DNA from: Enterocloster aldenensis
Lineage (GTDB): Bacteria; Bacillota; Clostridia; Lachnospirales; Lachnospiraceae
Reading direction: 5' to 3'
Assembly (NCBI RefSeq): GCF_003434055.1
Contig: NZ_QVEX01000003.1
Location: 124,001 to 188,000 of the forward strand
DNA length: 64,000 nucleotides
The notes beneath the pieces are model-generated. The model saw nothing but the letters and a program-made list of their open reading frames with translations, had not been told where the DNA came from and did not search any database. The translations under genes were made by a program, and so were the position numbers. Shown here one piece after another: positions 34,561-42,689 of the stretch. The stretch's first letter is position 1; every line of letters begins with the position of its first letter.

Positions 34561-35709
34561 TCAGATATAATCCTTTACAGCTCTGCTTACCACATCGGCC
34601 ACCCTGGGGTCAAAGGCTTCCGGAAGTATATTATCCTCATTCAGGTCCTTTTCATCCACAAGCCCTGCGATGGCATTGGCGGCAGCCAGCTTCATCTCTT
34701 CCGTAATCGCTGTGGCACGTCCTTCCAGGGCGCCCTTAAAGATTCCAGGGAATACAACCACGTTGTTGACCTGGTTGGGGAAATCGGAACGGCCGGTCCC
34801 GACCACCTTTGCGCCGGCTGCTTTTGCCAGGTCCGGCATGATTTCGGGAACCGGGTTGGCCATGGCAAATATGATTGCATCCTTATTCATGGATGCAACC
34901 ATGTCCTTTGTCACAATACCAGGGGCGGAAACGCCGATGAAGATATCAGCCCCCTTCATGGCGTCTGACAGGGAGCCGGTCCTGTGCTCCAGGTTGGTCA
35001 CGTCCATCATTTTTTCCTGCATCCAGTTAAGGCCTTCTGCGCCCTTGCAGAGGATTCCTGATTTATCACACATGATGATATGGGGGAATCCATAGGTGAG
35101 AAGAAGCCTTGTGATGGCCACACCTGCGGAACCGGCGCCATTGACAACCACCTGGCAGTCTTCTTTCCTGCGGCCGGTTACCTTTAAGGCGTTGATGACG
35201 CCGGCCAGGACAACAATGGCGGTTCCGTGCTGGTCATCATGGAATACCGGTATGTTAAGGCGCTCCTTTAATGCTTCCTCTATCTCAAAACAGCGGGGGG
35301 CAGCAATGTCCTCCAAATTAATGCCTCCAAAAGCAGGTGCGATGCGGACCACTGTCTCAATGATTTCCTGGGTGTCCTGAGTGTCCAGGCAGATGGGGAA
35401 TGCGTTGACCCCGCCGAACTCCTTAAACAGCACGGCCTTACCCTCCATGACCGGCATGGCGGCCAGAGGCCCGATATTGCCCAGTCCCAGGACCGCGCTT
35501 CCATCAGATACGACGGCAATGGTGTTGGACTTAATCGTATATAAGTATGCGGCCTCAGGGTCCTTTGCGATTACCTTACATGGTTCAGCCACCCCGGGCG
35601 TGTAGGCCAGGGCCAGGTCTTCCCTGGATGCCACCGTTGCTTTTGATACTGTTTCCAGTTTCCCTTTCCATTCTTCGTGGAGCATCAATGCTTTTTCATT
35701 GGTTGTCAT
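34561..35709 (-). CDS. NAD(P)-dependent malic enzyme
   Basis: Oxidative decarboxylation of malate to pyruvate, cytoplasmic. The 382-residue length fits the short bacterial malic enzymes without a phosphotransacetylase domain. Motifs are DLALAYTPGVAEPC with the catalytic Tyr, GSAVLGLGNIGPLAAMPVMEGK, the metal site HDDQHGTA, nucleotide-binding GAGSAGVA and the late ANPVPEI. Whether it uses NAD or NADP cannot be decided by eye. The start is ATG 35709, with a purine-rich GGACGGAATCC-type site upstream on the minus strand. Confidence 0.94.
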   Translation of the reverse strand: MTTNEKALMLHEEWKGKLETVSKATVASREDLALAYTPGVAEPCKVIAKDPEAAYLYTIKSNTIAVVSDGSAVLGLGNIGPLAAMPVMEGKAVLFKEFGGVNAFPICLDTQDTQEIIETVVRIAPAFGGINLEDIAAPRCFEIEEALKERLNIPVFHDDQHGTAIVVLAGVINALKVTGRRKEDCQVVVNGAGSAGVAITRLLLTYGFPHIIMCDKSGILCKGAEGLNWMQEKMMDVTNLEHRTGSLSDAMKGADIFIGVSAPGIVTKDMVASMNKDAIIFAMANPVPEIMPDLAKAAGAKVVGTGRSDFPNQVNNVVVFPGIFKGALEGRATAITEEMKLAAANAIAGLVDEKDLNEDNILPEAFDPRVADVVSRAVKDYI

Positions 35710-35911
35710 GATGGATTCCGTCCTTTTCCTATGATATATAGAATCAAAATTACATTTTCCTATATCATAACAATTTTAACTATCAGAATCAAGTTCCTTT
35801 TCAGTCTTTGAAGAATTATTCAATTAAAACTTTTAAATCAAAATAAAATGTGGTATCATGTTACATAAGTGTGAACAATATACACATAAGGATAAAGATA
35901 TAGGTGGTACT

Positions 35912-38900
35912 ATGAGGGAACGGATTAACCGTCTGGCCAGGGGGATCATTGACAGCGGGATTCCGGAACTGGTGCTGGCTCCGGACAAGGTGGAGGCAGC
36001 GGTTCCGGCGGGTGAGGTCATCCGTGGTGAGATTGTGGTGAGCAGCGGAAACAATCTGCATATCAAAGGGCTGGTGTATTCCAGCCATGCGAGGGTACAG
36101 GTTGTGGACAACGCCTTTGGCGGTCTGCGCAACCGGATAATATACGAAGTCAACAGCCGGTATACGGAGCATGGGGACGTCATTAAGGGATCTTTTTATC
36201 TTGTCACCAATGGAGGTGAGAGGGAGATTCCTTATTCTTTGCGCGTACAGGCCGGAAACGGGGGGGAAGTATTCGGCTCCCTTGCCACGCCAAGGGATTT
36301 TGCAGCCCTGGCAAAAAGGGATTTGGAGACAGCCCTGAGAGTGTTTGAATATCAGGATTTTACGGAAGCCCCCTTTATGCAGGATGCGCGCATCCGTACC
36401 ATCTATGAAGGATTAAAGGGCAGGGCAGGCAGAAGGAACCTGCTGGAGGAGTTCCTGGTGGCGCTCCATGTAAAGGAGCCTGTCAGGCTGTCCATGGATA
36501 CAGGAAAAAGGACCTATGGGAATCCTCTGGAACCGGTGGGGGATTCCATTGACATTGCGGCCGGCAGCTGGGGGTATGTGTCTGCGGATATTGAAACAGA
36601 CGCCCCCTTTATTGAACTGGTAAAGACAAAGATAACGGACCGGGATTTTGTCAACAGCAGGTGCCGCATCCATTACAGGATTGTGCCTGGGCGGCTTCAC
36701 AAAGGGCGTAATTTTGGGCGGATCAGGGTACGGTCCCTGAGGGAAGAATTTGTTTTGGAGATTGAGGCCATGGGGGATGCCGCGGCGGACGTCACCGGCC
36801 GCGGCATTGAGAATGATGGCAGGATGGACAGGGAAAGCCTGCTGCGATACCTGTCCCTCAGGCTGGATTATGAAACAGGCATATATGAGCCGGCCCTGCT
36901 TCTGAACCAGATGACAAAGGAAGCTGAACGCCTGCGGGCCGGATACCCGGATGATGAGCGTACCAGGCTCCTCCAGGCAGAGCTTATGATCCTTAACGGC
37001 AAACAGGATAACGCATTCATGGTCCTGGAGGAAACAAGGGACAGCGTGCTAAAGAACAGGGAGAAGCAGGTGGAGATATACTGCTTTTACCAGTATCTGC
37101 GCCTGCAGGTAAAGCCCTCTGCGGACCAGAAGGAATCCCTGATCCGCTACATCCGGAAACTGCTGTGGGAGGACGGCATGGTCCGGCCCTATCTGTTCCT
37201 TCTCCTTGTGAAACTGGACAGTACCATGGCGCAGAATCCGCTGAAGCTTTATGAGACCATGGCATCCCTGTTTGAAAACGGAAGCAACAGCCCATTTTTA
37301 TATACGGCGGCCTGCAGGCTTATGGAGGAACATCCTGACCTGTTGATCCGTCTGGGCGATTTTGAGATACAGGTCCTGTATCTGGGCATACAGAAAAACA
37401 TGGTGGGTTCACGGCTGGCCCTTAAGGCAGCAGGACTGGCCCTGGGAATCAAGCATTACAGAAGACTGCTGGAACGCCTGATGGTGAAACTTTATGAGTC
37501 CTACCCGGATGTGAGCCTGCTGGAGGCACTTTGCAGTATCCTCATTAAAGGGGAGCGCAAGAACAGGGACGCATTTGAGTGGTATGAAAAGGCGCTGGAG
37601 CAGGGGGTTAACCTGACCAGGCTGTATGAGTATTTCCTGTATTCCCTGCCCGGGGATTACAGCCATCTGCTGCCGAGGGAGGTGCTGCTGTATTTTTCCT
37701 ATGACAAGGATCTGGACAGCCACAGCCGTTCCGTGCTCTACCGGAACATACTGCTTTATATGAATCCGTCATCCGAGCTGTATCAGGCATATACAAGGCA
37801 TATGGAGCAGTTTGCCATGGAACAGCTGTTCCGGTCCAAGATTAACAGCCGTATGGCAGTGATTTACGAACACATGATATACAAGGACATGATTGACATG
37901 CGGGTTGCCCGGGTATTGCCGGGTATCTTAAGGTCCTGCCGGGTCCGCTGTGAGGATTCCCGGATGAAGTATGTGATTGTCCGTTATGAGGAACTGGAAG
38001 AGGAGGAGGCCTATCTGCTGGAGGACCAGGCAGCTTATGTCCCTATTTTTTCCGACCGCAATGTGCTGCTGTTCCAGGACGCCTATGGCAACCGGTACCT
38101 GGACGTGAAACACTGGAAGGTGCCGGTGATGGACAAACAGGAGCTTCTGGACCAGTGTTACCAGGTATATCCGGACCATCCCATGCTGCGCCTGCGGGAA
38201 TGCAGGGCCATACTGGAGCAGGGGGTGGAGACGGACAGCCAGGCTGAGTTTCTGGAAGGAACCATGGTGGAGATGCATCTGTCCCCTGTGTTTGAAGCGT
38301 CTGTCCTGCAGGCAGTGACCGGATATTATTGTAAAAAGGCGTCGGAAGAAACAGCAGGGCCAGGAGGGTTTAACTGCTCCTATCTGATTCAGTTAGATAA
38401 AAAGCGCCTTGGGGTAAAACAGAGACAGCAGATCTGCGAGACACTGATCAGCCAGAATTATATGCGGGAAGCCTATGACATGATAAGGGAGTATGGCAGC
38501 CAATACATTAATCCGCACAGGCTGATGAAGCTTTGCGCCCGTACCATACTGCTGCGGCTGTTTGACCAGGATGACCTGCTGCTTTATATGGCATACAAGG
38601 TGTTTCAGGCAGGGGCATATGACAGTGTCATCATGGATTATCTCTGCGAACATTTTAACGGAACCGTTTCCCAGATGTATGAGGTCCTGATACAGGGGGT
38701 GCGGGAGCATGTGGAGACATATGACCTGGAAGAACGTCTGCTGTGCCAGATGCTGTTTACGGGCTGCTGTGAGCAGATGGACTCTGTGTTTGAGCTTTAT
38801 ATGAACCGGAAACCCACCAGGGAGATTATTGTAAAAGCATACTTTACACAGAAGTGCGTCCAGTATTTCCTGGAATGCCGTGACATGGACGGGCGGGTAT

Positions 38901-39538
38901 TTGAATATCTGAAACAGGCAGTGGCGGGGAGCCTTGAAAAGGACAGGATGCCCACCATCTACCTGCTGGCCCTGACCAAGTACTGTTCCACCCTTGATAA
39001 GCTTGACGCGGAAGATGCGGACCTGCTTAAGGGCGTGACTGCCGTGCTTCTGGAGGAGGGTCTGGTATTCCCTTACACAAGGGAATTGTCCAGGCATATT
39101 CCTGTGCCGGAGGACATCATGGACAAGGCCATGGTGGAGTACAGGGGCAGCAAGGACGGGCATCCGGAGCTTCAGGTCAGGATACTTCCGGAGGAGGAAG
39201 AGTGGCACAGTGAGGATTTCCGCAGGGTCTATCAGGGAATCTATGTAAAACAGAAGGTACTCTTTGAGGGTGAGGTCATGGAGTACAGGATATATGACTA
39301 TAAGGCGGCTGCCCGTGGCAATCCATCAGGGAAAGGCCCGGAGGTAAGCCGCGTGCTGGCGGCAGAAGGACGGGTGGAGTGCGACCACAAGCTGGAGGGC
39401 AAGGAAAACAGCCGCTTCGCCTGTCTGAATGAGATGGGGGCCGCGCTGAAGGATAAGGACAGCGGGAGCCTGCAAATGGCAATGGAAGATTATCTTAAAA
39501 AATCCGCTGCCCTTAGCCGTCTGTTCCCCATTGAATAA
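35912..39538 (+). CDS. DUF5717 family giant protein
   Basis: The 1208-residue soluble protein has no signal peptide or membrane helix. The N-terminal 250 residues are rich in beta strands (VEAAVPAGEVIRGEIVVSS, FIELVKTKITDRDF). The rest is largely alpha-helical, with repeated Tyr/Leu-rich helices resembling TPR/HEAT repeats. I recall it as DUF5717, a Lachnospiraceae-type family without known function, usually beside DUF5716. ATG 35912 (MRERINRLARG) follows ATAGGTGGTACT; an upstream in-frame ATG at 35858 overlaps a putative -10 (TATCAT 35854-35859). It is the first gene of a three-gene cassette. Function unknown; a structural or scaffold role is possible. Confidence 0.8.
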   Translation: MRERINRLARGIIDSGIPELVLAPDKVEAAVPAGEVIRGEIVVSSGNNLHIKGLVYSSHARVQVVDNAFGGLRNRIIYEVNSRYTEHGDVIKGSFYLVTNGGEREIPYSLRVQAGNGGEVFGSLATPRDFAALAKRDLETALRVFEYQDFTEAPFMQDARIRTIYEGLKGRAGRRNLLEEFLVALHVKEPVRLSMDTGKRTYGNPLEPVGDSIDIAAGSWGYVSADIETDAPFIELVKTKITDRDFVNSRCRIHYRIVPGRLHKGRNFGRIRVRSLREEFVLEIEAMGDAAADVTGRGIENDGRMDRESLLRYLSLRLDYETGIYEPALLLNQMTKEAERLRAGYPDDERTRLLQAELMILNGKQDNAFMVLEETRDSVLKNREKQVEIYCFYQYLRLQVKPSADQKESLIRYIRKLLWEDGMVRPYLFLLLVKLDSTMAQNPLKLYETMASLFENGSNSPFLYTAACRLMEEHPDLLIRLGDFEIQVLYLGIQKNMVGSRLALKAAGLALGIKHYRRLLERLMVKLYESYPDVSLLEALCSILIKGERKNRDAFEWYEKALEQGVNLTRLYEYFLYSLPGDYSHLLPREVLLYFSYDKDLDSHSRSVLYRNILLYMNPSSELYQAYTRHMEQFAMEQLFRSKINSRMAVIYEHMIYKDMIDMRVARVLPGILRSCRVRCEDSRMKYVIVRYEELEEEEAYLLEDQAAYVPIFSDRNVLLFQDAYGNRYLDVKHWKVPVMDKQELLDQCYQVYPDHPMLRLRECRAILEQGVETDSQAEFLEGTMVEMHLSPVFEASVLQAVTGYYCKKASEETAGPGGFNCSYLIQLDKKRLGVKQRQQICETLISQNYMREAYDMIREYGSQYINPHRLMKLCARTILLRLFDQDDLLLYMAYKVFQAGAYDSVIMDYLCEHFNGTVSQMYEVLIQGVREHVETYDLEERLLCQMLFTGCCEQMDSVFELYMNRKPTREIIVKAYFTQKCVQYFLECRDMDGRVFEYLKQAVAGSLEKDRMPTIYLLALTKYCSTLDKLDAEDADLLKGVTAVLLEEGLVFPYTRELSRHIPVPEDIMDKAMVEYRGSKDGHPELQVRILPEEEEWHSEDFRRVYQGIYVKQKVLFEGEVMEYRIYDYKAAARGNPSGKGPEVSRVLAAEGRVECDHKLEGKENSRFACLNEMGAALKDKDSGSLQMAMEDYLKKSAALSRLFPIE

Positions 39539-39565
39539 GCCTGTCTGTGAAATTGCTGGGGTAAG

Positions 39566-39703
39566 TCCCCGGATAGATGAGCCGGGGAAATATGGAAGTT
39601 CCCCAGATAAAAGAACTGGGGGAAATATGGAAGTTCCCCGGATATAAGAACTGGGGAGAATATGGAAGTTCCCCGGATATATGAACCGGGAAAGGTATGG
39701 AGG
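39566..39703 (+). repeat. Four tandem 34-35-bp hairpin repeats before the DUF5716 gene
   Basis: Units start at 39566, 39600, 39635 and 39670, each of the type TCCCCGGATATAAGAACYGGGG plus about 13 bases (RAATATGGAAGT). In each unit CCCCGG/CCAG-type arms pair across about 10 bases, so the leader RNA would be a string of four small hairpins. The last unit runs into the ribosome site (GGAGGAG) of the next gene. No CRISPR-like spacers are present. Confidence 0.88.
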
Positions 39704-39711
39704 AGCTGTCT

Positions 39712-40935
39712 ATGGACGGACTTGTAATCGGTCTGGATCTGAATGATGATTATACCCAGATCTGTTGTTATGATAAGGAAAAGTCCTGGACCATTCCTAC
39801 GGTCATCTGCCGCAGGAAGGAAGAGGAAACCTGGCTTTCAGGGGAGGAGGCATATGCGGCTACCCTTCTGGGAGAAGGGATAATTGTAGATAAGCTTCTG
39901 AAACTGGCTGCAAAGGACGGAACGTCCACAATCGGAGGCATATGCTACAGCGGCGGCACGCTTTTAAAGCTGTTCATCCAGAAAATGCTGGAGTATCCGA
40001 AAAAGGAATTTGGAAAGGACCGGATCTGGCAGCTGGTCATCACGCTTTCGGATGTGGATGCCAGACTGCTGGATATATTGATGTACTGCGCTGATTTTCT
40101 GGAAATCCCCAGGGAGCGTGTCCATGTCATCAGCCATACGGAAAGCTTCATTTATTATGTGCTGAGCCAGAAAAAGGAACTGTGGACCAACCAGGTGGGA
40201 CTGTTCGAACTGTCCTCGGAGCGCCTGTGCTATTATGAGATGAAGGTCATAAGAGGCATGAGGCGGAATATGGTACAGGCAGAGGCCCAGAACCAGGAGG
40301 AGGCGTTTAACCTGGATATCCTGGACTCGCCTTCCGGAAGCAAACTGGCGGATAAGATCCTATGCTCCTGCGGGGAGAAGCTCCTTGGCAGGAAGCTGTT
40401 TTCCACCGTGTTCCTTACGGGGAAGGGATTTGAACGCCAGAACTGGGCCGGCGGTTTCATGCGGTTTGCATGCAACCGGAGGAAGGTCTTTGTGGAAGAG
40501 TATCTATTTGCCAGGGGGGCTGCCTATAAAGGGGCGGATTACACACATGACGCCACGTCCTACCCTTATATTTTTGTATGTGAGGGCCGGCTCAGGGCCG
40601 AGGTGGCCCTGCGTGTCATGAGACGCGGCAGGGAGAGCAGCCTGGTGGTGGCGTCCTATGGAGACAACTGGTATGAATCCAAAAGCTCACTGGACCTGAT
40701 CGTGGATGGGCAGAGCGAGATTGAATTCACCATCACGCCCCTGGATTCCAAGAAACGCAAGCTGGTTCGCGTACCCTTAAGCGGGTTCCCGGACCGTCCA
40801 CCAAGAACCACGCGGGTGGGACTTAAAGTGGGATTTACCAATGAGGAAACCATGATGATGGTAATCGAGGACAAGGGATTCGGGGAACTGTTCCCGGCCT
40901 CCGGAGCAGTGGTAAGACAAGAGGTAAGCTTATGA
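39712..40935 (+). CDS. DUF5716 family protein, actin/Hsp70-like ATPase fold
   Basis: The 407-residue protein's opening VIGLDLNDDYTQICCYD resembles the phosphate-1 strand-turn-strand of actin/Hsp70/FtsA ATPases. Later segments are IWQLVITLSDVD, FETSS-like LFELSSERLCYYE, and a glycine-containing TVFLTGKGFERQNWAG in the adenosine-motif region. A C-terminal beta region of about 90 residues (EIEFTITPLDSKKRKLVRVPL) may be a substrate-binding-like domain. ATG 39712 is preferred because GGAGGAG (39698-39704) precedes it; ATG 39697 would use part of the repeat. The stop overlaps the next start (ATGA at 40932). Confidence 0.78.
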   Translation: MDGLVIGLDLNDDYTQICCYDKEKSWTIPTVICRRKEEETWLSGEEAYAATLLGEGIIVDKLLKLAAKDGTSTIGGICYSGGTLLKLFIQKMLEYPKKEFGKDRIWQLVITLSDVDARLLDILMYCADFLEIPRERVHVISHTESFIYYVLSQKKELWTNQVGLFELSSERLCYYEMKVIRGMRRNMVQAEAQNQEEAFNLDILDSPSGSKLADKILCSCGEKLLGRKLFSTVFLTGKGFERQNWAGGFMRFACNRRKVFVEEYLFARGAAYKGADYTHDATSYPYIFVCEGRLRAEVALRVMRRGRESSLVVASYGDNWYESKSSLDLIVDGQSEIEFTITPLDSKKRKLVRVPLSGFPDRPPRTTRVGLKVGFTNEETMMMVIEDKGFGELFPASGAVVRQEVSL

Positions 40936-41744
40936 GTTTGATACTTTGCAGGCATGAACCGGTGAAACATCCTTATTATATCGATGTGCTGGGAATCCAT
41001 ATCCATTCTTCCCAGGAATTGTGTTATGTGATCTACAACCATCCCATCCTGGTGATGGATGATTTCATCGATGAACTGCTGATTGAGTTCATACGCAGGG
41101 ATCTGGATATGGATTATCTGGCAGGCCGTATGGAAAAACTCCTGGAAACAGGCAGCCGGCATGAGGATGTGCTGTTCCTGTTCCTGTCTGAGTGCGACTA
41201 TTACAATGATAAGGAAATACAGAAATATAAGACAACCGTGGCAGCCCTGCGCGCCCTTCATCCCGCTGAATATGAAAAGGTGCGGGCGGACTATATGTTC
41301 CGGGCACGCCAGTATGGCAAAGCGGCACAGAGATACAGCAAGGTGCTTGAATATCCGGCCGATAAACAGGTCAATGACGCTTTCCTTGCAAAGGTATACA
41401 ATAATCTGGGCGCGTCCTACGCCATGATGTTCCAGTTCAGGAAGGCCCTTTCGGCCTATGATAAGGCGTATGGGCTGGGCAAGGACATGGATGTGCTGAA
41501 ACGGATTTATTTCCTTACGGTCTTTGCGCCGGAGCTGGATGTGAAGGAGCGCTACCAGGCCCTGTTCACGGAGGAACTAAAAAGCAAATGGAAGGTTGAG
41601 ATTGAAGGGGCCGGCCTGGATGCGGCACAGGATGAGGATGTGCGGGCCCTGAGGGCCTTGTTTAAAAAGGACCCCATTAAACGCATGAACGGCGCATCTG
41701 CCATGGTGCAGCGGTGGAAACAGGAATACAGGATGATGGTATGA
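40932..41744 (+). CDS. TPR-like helical protein of the DUF5716/DUF5717 cassette
   Basis: The 270-residue protein is all-helical after about residue 40. The stretch YMFRARQYGKAAQRYSKVLE followed by AKVYNNLGASYAMMFQFRKALSAYDKAY reads as two to three tetratricopeptide repeats (about residues 125-190). The N-terminal 50 residues (LGIHIHSSQELCYVIYNHP) are distinctive; I do not recognise a named family. It is translationally coupled to the DUF5716 gene by a 4-base overlap, so the two proteins probably act together, the TPR part as an adaptor to the ATPase. Soluble, no signal peptide. Confidence 0.75.
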   Translation: MSLILCRHEPVKHPYYIDVLGIHIHSSQELCYVIYNHPILVMDDFIDELLIEFIRRDLDMDYLAGRMEKLLETGSRHEDVLFLFLSECDYYNDKEIQKYKTTVAALRALHPAEYEKVRADYMFRARQYGKAAQRYSKVLEYPADKQVNDAFLAKVYNNLGASYAMMFQFRKALSAYDKAYGLGKDMDVLKRIYFLTVFAPELDVKERYQALFTEELKSKWKVEIEGAGLDAAQDEDVRALRALFKKDPIKRMNGASAMVQRWKQEYRMMV

Positions 41745-41763
41745 TAAAACGGAGGTAACTGAC

Positions 41764-42291
41764 ATGGCTTTTGACATTGCAAAAGAACATCTTGGGAAAA
41801 TGGGACTGGGCGGCAGGATCCATACCTTTGAGGTATCCAGCGCAACCGTGGAACTGGCTGCCCGGGCAGTTGGCTGTGAACCGGCCCGGATTGCCAAGAC
41901 ATTGTCCTTCATGGTCCAGGGAAGTCCGATACTGGTGGTGGCGGCAGGAGATGCCAAGGTGGATAACCACAAATATAAGGAACAGTTCGGTGCTAAGGCC
42001 AAGATGCTGTCCCCGGATGAGGTGGCGGAGCTGGTGGGCCATGACGTGGGCGGCGTGTGTCCCTTTGGGATAAAGGACGGGGTTAAGGTTTATCTGGATG
42101 AATCCCTGAAACGCTTCCCCGAGGTGTTCCCGGCCTGCGGCAGCGCCAGCAGCGCGGTGCACCTGACCATTCCGGAACTGGAACTGGCTTCGGGCAGCCC
42201 GGTATGGGTGGATGTGTGCAAGGCGTGGCAGGACGCGGAAATAACAGGGACAGGACCGTCCGGCACGGCTGACATGACAAAAACCGCTTGA
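41764..42291 (+). CDS. YbaK/EbsC-type aminoacyl-tRNA deacylase
   Basis: The 175-residue protein of the YbaK/ProX superfamily hydrolyses mischarged tRNAs. Conserved segments are the substrate-binding Lys in AKTLSFMVQG, then VVAAGDAKVDNHKYKE, DEVAELVGHDVGGVCPFGI and a closing CGSASSAVHLTIPEL. The G-H-x-V-G-G-V-x-P-F-G block is diagnostic. It probably acts on Cys-tRNA(Pro) or Ala-tRNA(Pro); which one is uncertain. ATG 41764 follows GGAGGTAACTGAC. The last codons overlap the -35 element of the valS T-box promoter (TTGACA 42288-42293). Confidence 0.9.
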   Translation: MAFDIAKEHLGKMGLGGRIHTFEVSSATVELAARAVGCEPARIAKTLSFMVQGSPILVVAAGDAKVDNHKYKEQFGAKAKMLSPDEVAELVGHDVGGVCPFGIKDGVKVYLDESLKRFPEVFPACGSASSAVHLTIPELELASGSPVWVDVCKAWQDAEITGTGPSGTADMTKTA

Positions 42292-42316
42292 CAAACAGGA
42301 TAATAATCTTTATCAT
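42288..42316 (+). promoter_or_regulatory. Promoter of the T-box-valS transcript
   Basis: Consensus TTGACA (42288-42293), 17 bp, TATCAT (42311-42316). The -35 includes the stop codon of the preceding deacylase gene. Confidence 0.85.
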
Positions 42317-42324
42317 AAATAAAT

Positions 42325-42655
42325 ATACAAAATTCATAAAAGGTGATGAGGAAGAGGAGTACACTGCTTCAGACCAGCAGAGATGGCTGCTCCGGATGTG
42401 TGGAATGGATGTCCATACACAATCCGGGCTGGAAGGCGGCCTTGGCGGCGAAGGGTGGAAGGTAGCTTCTGAACCTGGATGGTGAAGGAACAGGGAAGGC
42501 GCCTGTTTTGTGTAGCCGTCACACGGGCGGCTCCGTTACTGGCCAAAGAGATTGCCGGACATCGGTCTGTTCCGGCAGAAGTAAAGGTGGTACCGCGGAA
42601 TATCCGCCCTTTGCCCGGCCGGACGGCCATATGGGCAAGGGGCCTTTTTATTTTT
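42325..42655 (+). ncRNA. T-box leader of valS
   Basis: A tRNA-sensing leader of about 330 nt. The conserved T-box/antiterminator sequence AAGGTGGTACCGCGG lies at 42584-42598. It is followed by the terminator GCCCTTTGCCC / GGGCAAGGGGC (42606-42643) with a T-run to 42655. Stem I begins near the AGAGGAGTA block at about 42353. A GTA triplet in GAAGGTAGC near 42464 is a candidate Val specifier, but I cannot prove it without folding. Uncharged tRNA-Val should stabilise the antiterminator and allow valS transcription. Confidence 0.93.
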
Positions 42656-42689
42656 CAGGACAAGTGTAAAGGTAAAGGAGAAAGAAGTT

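Noticed and set aside
38393..39208. Minus-strand 271-codon frame opposite the DUF5717 gene
   Set aside because: Antisense shadow with skewed His/Gln/Leu content and no start signals.
39566..39703. Possible CRISPR array
   Set aside because: Four contiguous repeats with no unique spacers and no cas genes nearby; they are tandem hairpins.
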